Source of the DNA: JAJRZL01 sp964557855
GTDB taxonomy: Bacteria; Zixibacteria; MSB-5A5; GN15; FEB-12
Direction: 5' to 3'
Assembly (NCBI GenBank): GCA_964557855.1
Contig: CAZLBP010000005.1
Coordinates: forward strand, 81,102-145,101
Length of the DNA: 64,000 nucleotides
Both the position numbers and the translations under genes were made by a program. Each line of letters begins with the position of its first letter. Positions within the stretch are counted from its first letter, which is position 1. A model generated the notes under the pieces. The model was given only the letters and a program-made list of their open reading frames with translations, ran no database searches and was not told the DNA's origin. Shown here piece by piece: positions 25,439 to 34,540 of the stretch.

Positions 25439-26745
25439 ATCTTCCCATAGTAGCGCTGGTGGGACGCCCCAACGTGGGCAAATCCTCCCTGTTCAATCGA
25501 TTTTTGCAAAAGAAAATCGCCGTGGTCGACGAACAGCCGGGGGTGACGCGGGACCGCAACTACGCGGTCTGCGACTGGAACGGCGTGCATTTCATGCTGG
25601 TCGATACCGGGGGTATCGTCCCGCACGCGAAAGAGATCATGGAACGGAGCATTTCGGAACAGGCCGATTTTGCTATAAACGAAGCTCAGGCGGTGCTGCT
25701 GATCGTGGACAGCCAGGTAGGAATCGATGAATTCGACCTGTCCATCGCCAGAAAACTGCGCCAATCGGAGACGAATTGTATCCTGGTAGCCAATAAGGTC
25801 GATTCCGAGAAACAAGAGGCAGATATCTACGAATTCGTGAAGCTCGGTCTGGGTGAACCGCACCCGGTCTCGGCGACTGTGGGACGGGGGACCGGGGATC
25901 TGTTGGATAAAGTTGTCGGGCATCTGCCCGCAGCAGATACAGGAGAGAGCGCGGTCGATGAAATCCGGCTGGCCGTGGTCGGCAAGCCGAACGTGGGTAA
26001 ATCTTCGTTCATCAACAAGCTGACTGGTCAGGAAAGACTGATCGTTACCCCCATCGCCGGGACAACCCGCGACGCCGTCGACACCCATTTCGAATTCGAG
26101 GGGCAGAGCTACGTGCTGGTGGACACAGCCGGTCTGCGGCGCAAATACAAGGTTCACGAGAACATCGAATTCTATACTACCCTGCGGACCACACGTGCCA
26201 TCGAGAACTGCGACGTGGCGATCGTTCTGATCGATGCTGCCGAAGGCGCCGGTAGTCAGGACCAGCGTGTCCTGGACGAAGTCGTTTCCTGCCGCCGGGC
26301 GGCCGTCATGGCGGTTAACAAGTGGGACTTGATCGAGAAAGAAACGGGGACAGCGGAGGAATTCACGAAAACTCTCCGGGACACGTTCGCTCGATACGCC
26401 TACCTGCCGATTGTCTTCGTCTCCGCGCTCACTGCTCAACGGGTGACCAGAGTGGTGCAGCTGGCCCGGAAAGTCCATGAAGAAAACTACAAGCGGATAG
26501 CGACATCCGAGTTGAACGACTTCCTGCAGGAAGTCCTGGCGCGGAAACATCCCCCGGCCAAGCAGCGCAAACAGATCAAATTCAATTATGTGACGCAGAC
26601 CGAGGTGGCGCCGCCGACGTTCACGTTCTTTGCCAACCATCCGACGCTGATCGACAAAACGTACATCAGCTATCTTTCCAATCAGATCCGACGCCAATTC
26701 GGATTCGAAGGCGTCTCCCTGCGTTTGAAGTTCCGCCGGAAGTAG
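25435..26745 (+). CDS. der: Ribosome-biogenesis GTPase Der (EngA)
   Basis: A 436-residue double-GTPase of normal length. The first G domain has GRPNVGKSSLF, DTGGIV and NKVD; the second has GKPNVGKSSFI, DTAGLRRK and NKWD. The C-terminal KH-like domain ends with RRQFGFEGVSLRLKFRRK. Der is essential for assembly of the 50S ribosomal subunit. It is translationally coupled by a 4-base overlap to the radical-SAM/DUF512 gene. Confidence 0.98.
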   Translation: MNLPIVALVGRPNVGKSSLFNRFLQKKIAVVDEQPGVTRDRNYAVCDWNGVHFMLVDTGGIVPHAKEIMERSISEQADFAINEAQAVLLIVDSQVGIDEFDLSIARKLRQSETNCILVANKVDSEKQEADIYEFVKLGLGEPHPVSATVGRGTGDLLDKVVGHLPAADTGESAVDEIRLAVVGKPNVGKSSFINKLTGQERLIVTPIAGTTRDAVDTHFEFEGQSYVLVDTAGLRRKYKVHENIEFYTTLRTTRAIENCDVAIVLIDAAEGAGSQDQRVLDEVVSCRRAAVMAVNKWDLIEKETGTAEEFTKTLRDTFARYAYLPIVFVSALTAQRVTRVVQLARKVHEENYKRIATSELNDFLQEVLARKHPPAKQRKQIKFNYVTQTEVAPPTFTFFANHPTLIDKTYISYLSNQIRRQFGFEGVSLRLKFRRK

Positions 26746-26759
26746 GTCTGGCCGCCGGC

Positions 26760-26880
26760 TCACTCGATTACGATCGTCTGCTCATTGATGTAGGAAGCAC
26801 CGAAATACCCCAGTGCGCCGCCGCTCCAATTGGTGTTGGGATTGGCGGGCGTGGCGTCAAACGTGCCGGGAACGAAAAGC
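26760..26880 (-). pseudogene. Possible remnant of a surface-protein C-terminus
   Basis: On the minus strand, about 38 codons read FVPGTFDATPANPNTNWSGG, then ALGYFGASYINEQTIVIE and a stop. This looks like the extracellular-style end of a longer protein. There is no start codon, and a stop lies only a few codons upstream, so it appears to be a decayed fragment. Confidence 0.35.
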
Positions 26881-26991
26881 AAGGATTATTGCCGAGCAGG
26901 AATGCTTCTGTGCCGAATTGTAGAATGGCCGGCTTATGCCAGCAGAACTCGTTGCCGACTTTGTTTTACAAAGAGAAATAGCAAATTGAAT

Positions 26992-27024
26992 TTACTTGAC
27001 AAAGGGGTAATACAAAGTAATAAT
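26992..27024 (+). promoter_or_regulatory. Promoter and candidate operator of the metal-uptake operon
   Basis: TTGACA at 26996-27001, a 17-base spacer and AATAAT at 27019-27024. The predicted start coincides with the ATG at 27031, and there is no Shine-Dalgarno, so the mRNA may be leaderless. An inverted repeat TTACTT (26992-26997) / AAGTAA (27015-27020) spans the promoter, and a second (CTTTGT-TTT-ACAAAG) lies at 26959-26973. Either could be the site of the regulator encoded next. Confidence 0.55.
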
Positions 27025-27030
27025 TGTTTT

Positions 27031-27318
27031 ATGAAAAGAAGATCCGAAATCATAACATTCAAGGTAGACGCCGCTCTGTTGGAGGCGATGCGCGGAATAT
27101 CCAACCGATCGGATTTCATCCGCTCGGCCGTAATCACGGCGCTGGACAGCGGCTGCCCGCTCTGCCACGGCACGGGCGTCCTGACCACCAAGCAACGTGA
27201 GCACTGGAACAGGTTCCAGGAAACCCATGCCTTCGAAGAATGTGACGACTGCCACGAGGAATACCTCGTCTGCCAAAACCAGACCAGGCGATCTACAAGA
27301 CGGAAGCGGACCGGATGA
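27031..27318 (+). CDS. Ribbon-helix-helix regulator with Cys/His-rich metal-sensing tail
   Basis: I start at the ATG at 27031, where the RHH domain begins (SEIITFKVDAALLEAMRGIS, then RSDFIRSAVITAL). An in-frame start 67 codons upstream would add implausible sequence. Residues 41-81 carry Cys42, Cys45, Cys71, Cys74 and Cys81 plus His46, His58, His66 and His75 (CPLCHGTG, HWNRF, ECDDCHEEYLVC), a likely metal site. The stop overlaps the start of the substrate-binding protein gene (ATGA). The domain order differs from NikR, which has an ACT-like sensor domain. Inference: a zinc- or manganese-responsive repressor of its own operon. Confidence 0.85.
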   Translation: MKRRSEIITFKVDAALLEAMRGISNRSDFIRSAVITALDSGCPLCHGTGVLTTKQREHWNRFQETHAFEECDDCHEEYLVCQNQTRRSTRRKRTG

Positions 27319-28268
27319 CGACTTCGAAAGTGCTGCGAGCAATGGGGCAATTTCGTTCTGCTACGGGCACGCTTGAGACCATCGTCCTGGCCGTCCTGCT
27401 TATGGTGATCCTTGCGACCGTTGGTCAGACCGAAGAGATCGAGGCCGTCGTGAGTATTCCACCCCTTGCGTATCTGGTGGAGCAGGTGGGCGGGCAGTAT
27501 GTGAACGTCGAAATCCTTCTCGAGCCGGGTCAGTCGCCCGTGACATTCGATCCGTACCCCCGGGAAATGATAAGCCTGGGCAATGCCGACCTGTTGTTCA
27601 CGGTTGGGGTGCCTTTCGAAGAGCGACTGCTGGAACGTATAGAATCGGCATTCAGAGACCTGCGGGTGGTGGCAACGCAAGAGGGCATCCAACTGAGGCC
27701 GATTTCACACAGTCATGGCGAGGGGGACGAAAAACACGGCACATTGGACCCGCATATCTGGCTTGATCCGGAATTGGCCAAGCTCCAGGCCGCAGCCATC
27801 TGCCGGGGGCTTTCCGATGTGCTGCCCGCGTACACCGTGCAGTTTCAGCGTAATTTGTTGCAGTTGCGTTCCAAATTGGATTCCGTTGACCAGGTGATTA
27901 CGAACATGCTGTCGCCGTATGCCGGCAGCGCCATCGGCGTGTTTCATCCCTCTTTCGGCTATTTCGGCGACGCCTACGGTTTGGAGCAGATTGCCATCGA
28001 AACCGACGGCAAGGAACCGGGCGCGCGCCAGATGGTGGCGGTTATGGAGCGGTTGCAGGAGAACAACATCGCCACGATCTATGTAATGCCGCAGTTTGCC
28101 CGTAAGTCGGCGGAGGTGATTGCCGAACAGATCGGCGGCCGCGTCGAGACATTGGATCCGTTGGCAGTCGACTACACCGACAACCTCGTGAGAATGGCCT
28201 CCAGAATACAACAGGATCTGAAATCCCGAAACCGGCCCCAACCCGGAAATGCTGAAGATGATGGCTAA
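27315..28268 (+). CDS. znuA: Metal (probably zinc) ABC transporter substrate-binding protein
   Basis: A 317-residue member of the cluster A-I (ZnuA/TroA) family with an N-terminal hydrophobic export segment (ETIVLAVLLMVILATVG). Ligand segments expected for the family are visible: TLDPHIWLDP, GVFHPSFGYF and the aspartate in ETLDPLAVDY. A short His-rich stretch, HSHGEGDEKHG, precedes the second. The first usual ligand motif (PHTYEPTP) here reads PVTFDPYP, so the histidine appears replaced by valine. It overlaps the RHH gene by 4 bases and the ATPase gene by 20. Zinc versus manganese cannot be decided by sequence alone. Confidence 0.9.
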   Translation: MTTSKVLRAMGQFRSATGTLETIVLAVLLMVILATVGQTEEIEAVVSIPPLAYLVEQVGGQYVNVEILLEPGQSPVTFDPYPREMISLGNADLLFTVGVPFEERLLERIESAFRDLRVVATQEGIQLRPISHSHGEGDEKHGTLDPHIWLDPELAKLQAAAICRGLSDVLPAYTVQFQRNLLQLRSKLDSVDQVITNMLSPYAGSAIGVFHPSFGYFGDAYGLEQIAIETDGKEPGARQMVAVMERLQENNIATIYVMPQFARKSAEVIAEQIGGRVETLDPLAVDYTDNLVRMASRIQQDLKSRNRPQPGNAEDDG

Positions 28269-29022
28269 CGGAGCGTCAGCATCCGAACCGGTAGTAGAGA
28301 TAAACGACCTCTACTTCAATTATAACGGCGCGCCGATTCTGGAGAACGTCAATCTCAGCTTCTTCGAAAGAGATTTCATCTGGATAGTCGGTCCCAACGG
28401 CGGCGGCAAGACGACTTTGCTCAAGCTCGTTCTCGGGCTCCTGCGGCCGACGCGGGGGAGGGTCCGGGTCCTCGGACAGCGGCCGGAAGCCGCCCGCCGG
28501 GAAATCGGCTATATGCCGCAGCATACTCGATTCGATCCGAAGTTTCCCGTGACGGTGATGGACGTGGCCCTGATGGGCCGGTTGGGTAACGGCGGCCGGG
28601 TCGGTTCGTACTCCTCGGCGGACAAGCGGATCGCTCGCGATGCTCTACATCTGGTCGGTCTTGATCCGGCCGGTGACAAGCCGCTGGCGGAGCTGTCTGG
28701 AGGACAATACCGAAGGCTGCTGATTGCACGAGCACTGACCGCGGAACCGAAAATACTGCTGTTGGACGAGCCGACCGCCAACCTCGATTTGCAGGTGGAA
28801 CGTGACTTGTTTCAGATTCTCAAGAAGCTCAACGAGCGGCTGACAATCATCACCGTCTCGCACGACCCGGCTTTTGTATCCGACTTTGTGGAAAAGGTGG
28901 TCTGCGTCAAAGGAACGGTGGCGGTGCATCCGACCACGCAATTGCAGGGAACGGCTCTTGACGAACTGTACGGCAGCCCGATGCGGATGGTCCGACATGA
29001 CAAACACCAGGATCATGACTGA
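28249..29022 (+). CDS. znuC: Metal ABC transporter ATP-binding protein
   Basis: A 257-residue ABC ATPase. Walker A is GPNGGGKTT, the Q-loop is MPQHTRF, the signature is LSGGQYRR, Walker B is ILLLDEPTANLD and the H-loop His is in TVSHDP. It belongs with ZnuC/TroB-type ATPases, judging by PVTVMDVALMGRLG and by its partner genes. Start at 28249, overlapping the end of the substrate-binding protein gene by 20 bases, which suggests coupled translation. It energises the permease encoded 23 bases downstream. Confidence 0.95.
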   Translation: MLKMMANGASASEPVVEINDLYFNYNGAPILENVNLSFFERDFIWIVGPNGGGKTTLLKLVLGLLRPTRGRVRVLGQRPEAARREIGYMPQHTRFDPKFPVTVMDVALMGRLGNGGRVGSYSSADKRIARDALHLVGLDPAGDKPLAELSGGQYRRLLIARALTAEPKILLLDEPTANLDLQVERDLFQILKKLNERLTIITVSHDPAFVSDFVEKVVCVKGTVAVHPTTQLQGTALDELYGSPMRMVRHDKHQDHD

Positions 29023-29045
29023 GTCTGTCTCTAATAGGCGAGCTG

Positions 29046-29900
29046 ATGACTGACTTCATAGAAGCCGTCCGTCAATACCCGTTTATGCTCAACGCCCTGC
29101 TGATGGGTGTTCTGGCCAGTGTTGCCGGTGGGGTGGTCGGAACGTTCGTGGTCACGCGGCGGATTACGTTTATAGCCGGCAGTATTGCTCACAGTGTTCT
29201 CGGCGGAATGGGGGCAGCCAGGTATCTCTCCGTGGTGAAAGGCTGGGAGGGGCTGCATCCCCTTATGGGTGCGGTGGCAGCAGCCCTTGTTGCAGCCGCA
29301 GTCATCGGCTTGGTCAGCCTGAGGGCGAAGGAACGCGAGGACACGGTAATCGGCGCCATCTGGGCGGTCGGTATGGCGGTTGGGCTGGTATTCATCGCAC
29401 AGACGCCCGGGTACAGCGAGAACCTCATGAGCTACCTCTTCGGCAATATTCTCATGGTTGGCACCACTGAATTGACCCTGGTGGCCGGGCTGGATCTGGT
29501 CGTTCTGGCGATCGCGGTAATTTTCCAGAAACAACTCACGGCGGTCTGTTTCGATGAGGAATTCGCTCGAGTCCGGGGTGTGAACGTCGAGTTCTTCTAT
29601 CTCCTCTTGCTCATCCTGACCGGATTGACGGTCGTGATTCTGGTGTCGGTGGTGGGGCTGGTGATGGTTATCGCCATGTTAACATTGCCTGTGGCGGTCG
29701 CCGGAAAATTGACACATTCTTTGTGGAAAATGATGGTCGCGGCCTGTCTGGCGAGTATGGTGTTTGCGACCTCGGGGCTGGCAATCAGCTTTTCTTCGAA
29801 TCTCCCTGCCGGGGCCACGATCATTCTGGTGGCCGGAGCGGCGTATCTGCTGGTGCTGGTAGTTTTGCGAGTATGGCGAACGGCGCGAGTTGGTCAGTGA
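29046..29900 (+). CDS. znuB: Metal ABC transporter permease
   Basis: A 284-residue integral membrane protein of the ZnuB/TroC family (ABC-3 type), with about seven or eight hydrophobic spans. It begins with PFMLNALLMGVLASVAGGVV and contains RRITFIAGSIAHSVLGG, which matches the conserved family helix, and the loop EEFARVRGVNVEFF. It forms the pore for the divalent metal delivered by the binding protein. It is the last gene of the four-gene operon; the next gene has its own promoter. Confidence 0.95.
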   Translation: MTDFIEAVRQYPFMLNALLMGVLASVAGGVVGTFVVTRRITFIAGSIAHSVLGGMGAARYLSVVKGWEGLHPLMGAVAAALVAAAVIGLVSLRAKEREDTVIGAIWAVGMAVGLVFIAQTPGYSENLMSYLFGNILMVGTTELTLVAGLDLVVLAIAVIFQKQLTAVCFDEEFARVRGVNVEFFYLLLLILTGLTVVILVSVVGLVMVIAMLTLPVAVAGKLTHSLWKMMVAACLASMVFATSGLAISFSSNLPAGATIILVAGAAYLLVLVVLRVWRTARVGQ

Positions 29901-30014
29901 CAAGCCATTCTCACGGACGGCAGTAAAGACGGCCGAACCAAGTGACGCGCAGGGTGCGGCCCTGTGCAGTCGACACGATCGGTCCGCCTGCGGCTTTCCC
30001 GCCCGGTTTCTAAG

Positions 30015-30042
30015 TTGACGAATCGAAAATATTTGTTATGTT
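30015..30042 (+). promoter_or_regulatory. Promoter of the M4 peptidase gene
   Basis: TTGACG at 30015-30020, a 16-base spacer and TATGTT at 30037-30042, leaving a leader of about 110 bases. The rest of the gap 29901-30158 shows no gene. Confidence 0.55.
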
Positions 30043-30158
30043 GTGGGGAAACGGCAAATCCGGCCGCCGATCCGGTTGTGTGTCTGCAAATTACGTTTTT
30101 GTATTACTGATCATGAGAGCAATTGTCAAGATGTATTGCCCGCTCAGTTGGAGGAAAA

Positions 30159-33100
30159 ATGAGAGAAGTTGTAACTGTCTTGCTGGCAGGGTTATTCCTG
30201 TTTGGTTCTGTTTGGGGAGCTGCCGATGAGGACGGGTTCTTCGGCCCGAATCTCTTGCGCAAGAATCCCGATGTAACAGTCTACCGAGCCCATCAATCGG
30301 GCGTTCCTCGCTATGTCGAGGGGAGATTATCGGAACAGGTGAATCGTGGGGATGAAGCTACGGCGGCTCTTTCGTTCTTCGAGACCCACAAAGACGCCTA
30401 CCGGATGGAGGATCCGACATCCGAATTGAAGGTGCGGCGCTTGGATGTAGATGAACTTCAGATGCGCCATCTGCGTCTTGACCAGATGTACCGGGACCTG
30501 CGCGTAATAGGTGGTGACCTCATTGTACACTTCACGTCAGAAGGCATAATAAAGGCCGTGAACGGCACCTACTATCCGGAGATAGATCTGGACGTCAATC
30601 CCCTGCTCTCCGAAGGTGAAGCCGTACGTGTGGCCACGGATGACCTGCAGAGTTTCTTCGGTTCCGGGAATCCCGGGACGCCGGAACTCGTCGTGTTCCT
30701 GTGGGAGGGTGACGAATATCTATGTTGGCAGTTGTTTATCCTATCCGACACGCCGATGGGCCGTTGGGAGTATCTGGTCGACGCCCGTACCGGTGAAGTG
30801 GTTTTCAAAGCCAATCGGATCATGGACACGGACGCCATCGGCACGGGGATCAGTGTTATGGGTGACCCGCGCAATCACATCGATACCGATTTCAACGGAT
30901 CCAATTATCGCATGATCGATAATACGCGGCAACTGAACAATGATCCGCATGGGCACGGCGGAGAGATGCCGGCCGGCAACAATATCACGACCAACATCGC
31001 CGGATCAACGCTCCCGGGCAGTGTGGCTACGGATGCTGATAATTACTGGGATGTGGCCAGCAGTCAGCGGCCGGCGGTGGACGGTCATGTCTACACGGCG
31101 CTCGTATATGATTACCTGCTGGGTCACTTCGATCGCAACAGCTACGATGATGCCGGACATTCGATGTTGACCATCGTCAACTATAGCGGCGACGGCGACA
31201 ACAATGCCTACTGGGACGGCAGCCGCATCGTGGTGTGGAGCTGGTCCTCCGGTTGGCGCTCGTTAGCGTCTTGCCCCGACGTTATTGCGCATGAATGGGG
31301 ACATGCCGTGACCGAGTATACGTCCGGTCTGGTCTATCAGAAGGAGCCGGGGGCGCTAAACGAATCGTTTTCGGACATGATCGGGGCGGCGTTTGAGTTT
31401 GCCCATGACACTCTGGATACACCGGACTGGTTGATGGGCGAGAACGGTCAGACGAGCGGCGCCGGATTTCGCGATATGGAAAACCCACACAATTTCGGTG
31501 ACCCGGATTTTTATGGGACATCAGATCCATATTGGATAGACGTGGTCAACTGTACGCCCTCGTGGATGAACGACTATTGCGGGGTGCATACCAACAGCGG
31601 CGTCGGCAACAAGTGGTTTTTCCTTTTGTCGGACGGCGGCACGCACCACAGTGTGACGGTGGCAGGGATCGGCGTGCAGAACGCCATGGCGATAGCGTAC
31701 CGCGCCAACGCCTTTTACTGGAATTCCAGCACCGATTACCATGAGGCGGCGCTGGCCACATTAACGGCGGCTGATGATCTGGACAGCACCGGGCAATGGA
31801 GCTATCAGGCATCGCTGGCGTGGAACGCGGTCGGCGTGTCGACCCCGACCAAGGGGCTGGCGTTCGACTATCCGAGCGGAGTGCCGACCACGGTGGCGCC
31901 GGATACCACGACGACGTTTGAGGTAGTGGTAACAGGTCAATACGGCGGACAGCCCGACCCCGGCAGCGGTAAGATACACTATCGGATCGATGGTGGGACC
32001 TGGGCAGCGCAAGATATGACGGAAACTTCGCCTAACAATTACGATGCCGTTTTGCCGGCCGTACCTTGCAGCAGCAGTATCGAATTCTATGTCAGCGCCC
32101 GCGAACTGACTCTGGGTGCCATAACCGACCCCGATCCGGCGGATCCGCACAGCGCCATTCCGGCGACTTCGGTGACGGTTGTGTTTGACGATGACTTCGA
32201 GACTGACCAGGGCTGGACGGTCAGCGGAACTGTGGCCGACGGACAGTGGGAACGAGGCATTCCCATCGGCGGCGGTGACCGCGGCGATCCGCCAACTGAT
32301 TTCGACGGCTCCGGACGGTGCTACCTGACCGATAATGTGGATGACAACTCTGATGTTGACGGCGGCACAACCATATTGATGTCGCCGACGTTCGATCTCT
32401 CGGGCGGCGATGCGATCATTCATTATGCCCGCTGGTACTCGAATGATTTCGGAGCTGCCCCGAATACGGATACGTTCAAGGTGTACATTTCCAACAACAA
32501 CGGATCATCGTGGACACTGGTGGAAAATGTCGGTCCGGTCGACCAGGCATCGGGCGGCTGGTTCGAGAACGATTTCTGGGCGAGCGCCTACGTTACGCCG
32601 ACGGCGCAGATGAAGGTCCGCTTCGATGCCGCTGACCTGGGAGACGGTTCCGTAGTGGAGGCGGGCGTCGATGATTTCACGGTCACTCAGTATACATGTG
32701 AATTCGAAGGCGGCCCCCCGATCATTGCAACGACTAACCTGTCTGACTGGACGGTGAACATACCATACTCGGAACAGTTGTCCGCCACCGGCGGCCAGGG
32801 TGCGTTGACCTGGACGGACAAATACAGTGACCTGGCTGGAACAGGTTTGAGTCTGTCCTCCTCCGGCTTACTTTCCGGGACGCCGACTACGGAGGGAACG
32901 ATCTCCTTTACGGCCGAAGTGATGGACGAGGCACTGCAAAATGATGAGAGAGTGTTGAGCTTTGATATCAATCCGGCCGTAGTGATTTCAACGTCGACGC
33001 TGCCTGACTGGACAGCGGGTCATCCGTATTCCCAGCAATTGATGGCTTCGGGAGGAACCGGCGCCTTGACATGGTCTGACAAGAACAACGATTTGATCGG

Positions 33101-34484
33101 TAGCGGGCTCAGTTTGTCCGGGTCGGGACTGTTGTCCGGGACAGCGGTCTCAGGGGCGGTGAGTTTTACCGCCGAGGCTACCGACGACGTCGGCGCCACC
33201 GATGAAACCGGACTGGCCTTCACAGTCAATCCGACGGTTTCGATAACTACATCCACTTTACCGGACTGGACGGAAGGGATACCCTACTCTCAGCAGTTGA
33301 CATCGACCGGCGGGACCGGCACGCATACCTGGAGCGACAAGAACGGTGATCTGGCCGGCACGGGTCTGACGCTGTCCGCTTTGGGGCTGCTCTCGGGCAT
33401 ACCGGCATCATCCGGCAGCGTGAATTTCACTGCGGAAGTGGCAGACGAGGTCGGTGCGACTAATAATCAGACCTTGGGTTTTACCGTGAACGCGGCGGTC
33501 AACATAACATCGACCACTCTGCCCGACTGGACTGTTGGTCGGCCGTATTCGCAACAGTTGACGCATACCGGCGGAACCGGGAGCGTTACCTGGACAGATA
33601 AGAACGGTGAACTGACGAGTACCGGATTGTCATTGTCCTCAGGCGGTCTGCTGTCGGGCAGCCCCGGTACCGAGGGTCCGATCAGCTTCACGGCCGAAGT
33701 CGCGGACCAGATTGGATCCGTGGATGAACAGCTCTTAACCTTCGCCGTCAATCCGCCGGTTTCAATGACGACCACGAGTTTGCCCGACTGGACGGAAGGC
33801 GAGCCGTATTCACAGCAACTCACCGCCGAGGGCGGCACCGGCGTCAAAACCTGGGTCGATCAGAACGGAGATTTGTCAGGGACCGGGTTGACGCTGTCGA
33901 GTGACGGACTGCTGTCCGGCGTGCCCGCGACCGGACCCGTTAGTTTCACGGCTGAAGTTACCGATGAAACGGGTGACTCCGACGAAGGCATACTCACCTG
34001 CATGATCAATGCCGCTATCGCCATTACGACCGACAGTGTGCCCGACGGTGACATGGGAGAGGCCTATTCGCACCAGTTAGCGGCCACGGGAGGAACCGGG
34101 AACCTGACCTGGTCCGACCTAAACGGCGATCTGGCTGCTTACGGGCTGAGTCTGTCGAGCGCGGGTTTCCTGGCCGGCGCGTGTGCCGACACCGGTCAAG
34201 TCAGTTTCACGGCACATATCGATGACGATATCGGAGCGACTGGCGAGAAGCTCTTCAGCTTCTATATCAAACCGGATTACATCTGCGGCGATGTCGACAA
34301 CAACGGCGACGATCCCAATGTCACTGACTTAAGCTACCTGGTGGATTACCTGTTCCGGGGAGGTCCGCCGCCCCCGATTCTCGAGGCCGCCGACCTCGAC
34401 GGCAACGGCGATATCGAGGTGGTAGACCTGACCTACCTGGTGGATTACCTGTTCAAAGGCGGCCCGGAGCCGGTCTGCCCGTAG
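30159..34484 (+). CDS. Secreted M4 (thermolysin-like) metallopeptidase with Ig-like repeats and dockerin
   Basis: The ATG at 30159 follows GGAGG and begins a signal peptide (VVTVLLAGLFLFGSVWGA). Domains in order: FTP/PepSY propeptide (about 40-220), M4 catalytic domain with HEWGH at 378-382 and the third zinc ligand Glu402 in NESFSD, a jelly-roll-like domain (FETDQGWTVSGTVADGQWER), then six tandem He_PIG-type Ig repeats (each with DWT...YSQQL...GGTG...GLLSG). Two dockerin-like repeats end the 1441-residue chain. It should mature outside the cell and degrade protein. The jelly-roll, repeats and dockerin are closely shared with the next gene, indicating module exchange or duplication. Confidence 0.95.
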   Translation: MREVVTVLLAGLFLFGSVWGAADEDGFFGPNLLRKNPDVTVYRAHQSGVPRYVEGRLSEQVNRGDEATAALSFFETHKDAYRMEDPTSELKVRRLDVDELQMRHLRLDQMYRDLRVIGGDLIVHFTSEGIIKAVNGTYYPEIDLDVNPLLSEGEAVRVATDDLQSFFGSGNPGTPELVVFLWEGDEYLCWQLFILSDTPMGRWEYLVDARTGEVVFKANRIMDTDAIGTGISVMGDPRNHIDTDFNGSNYRMIDNTRQLNNDPHGHGGEMPAGNNITTNIAGSTLPGSVATDADNYWDVASSQRPAVDGHVYTALVYDYLLGHFDRNSYDDAGHSMLTIVNYSGDGDNNAYWDGSRIVVWSWSSGWRSLASCPDVIAHEWGHAVTEYTSGLVYQKEPGALNESFSDMIGAAFEFAHDTLDTPDWLMGENGQTSGAGFRDMENPHNFGDPDFYGTSDPYWIDVVNCTPSWMNDYCGVHTNSGVGNKWFFLLSDGGTHHSVTVAGIGVQNAMAIAYRANAFYWNSSTDYHEAALATLTAADDLDSTGQWSYQASLAWNAVGVSTPTKGLAFDYPSGVPTTVAPDTTTTFEVVVTGQYGGQPDPGSGKIHYRIDGGTWAAQDMTETSPNNYDAVLPAVPCSSSIEFYVSARELTLGAITDPDPADPHSAIPATSVTVVFDDDFETDQGWTVSGTVADGQWERGIPIGGGDRGDPPTDFDGSGRCYLTDNVDDNSDVDGGTTILMSPTFDLSGGDAIIHYARWYSNDFGAAPNTDTFKVYISNNNGSSWTLVENVGPVDQASGGWFENDFWASAYVTPTAQMKVRFDAADLGDGSVVEAGVDDFTVTQYTCEFEGGPPIIATTNLSDWTVNIPYSEQLSATGGQGALTWTDKYSDLAGTGLSLSSSGLLSGTPTTEGTISFTAEVMDEALQNDERVLSFDINPAVVISTSTLPDWTAGHPYSQQLMASGGTGALTWSDKNNDLIGSGLSLSGSGLLSGTAVSGAVSFTAEATDDVGATDETGLAFTVNPTVSITTSTLPDWTEGIPYSQQLTSTGGTGTHTWSDKNGDLAGTGLTLSALGLLSGIPASSGSVNFTAEVADEVGATNNQTLGFTVNAAVNITSTTLPDWTVGRPYSQQLTHTGGTGSVTWTDKNGELTSTGLSLSSGGLLSGSPGTEGPISFTAEVADQIGSVDEQLLTFAVNPPVSMTTTSLPDWTEGEPYSQQLTAEGGTGVKTWVDQNGDLSGTGLTLSSDGLLSGVPATGPVSFTAEVTDETGDSDEGILTCMINAAIAITTDSVPDGDMGEAYSHQLAATGGTGNLTWSDLNGDLAAYGLSLSSAGFLAGACADTGQVSFTAHIDDDIGATGEKLFSFYIKPDYICGDVDNNGDDPNVTDLSYLVDYLFRGGPPPPILEAADLDGNGDIEVVDLTYLVDYLFKGGPEPVCP

Positions 34485-34540
34485 ACAGCAGCTAGAGAAG
34501 AAACGTGAAGCATATAACAACTAGGTATAGGACCTCAAAC

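Noticed and set aside
25387..26763. A 458-codon minus-strand frame opposite der
   Set aside because: Antisense to a complete two-domain GTPase gene.
27031..27318. NikR nickel repressor
   Set aside because: It has the RHH domain but no ACT-like nickel-binding domain, and the operon is of ZnuABC type.
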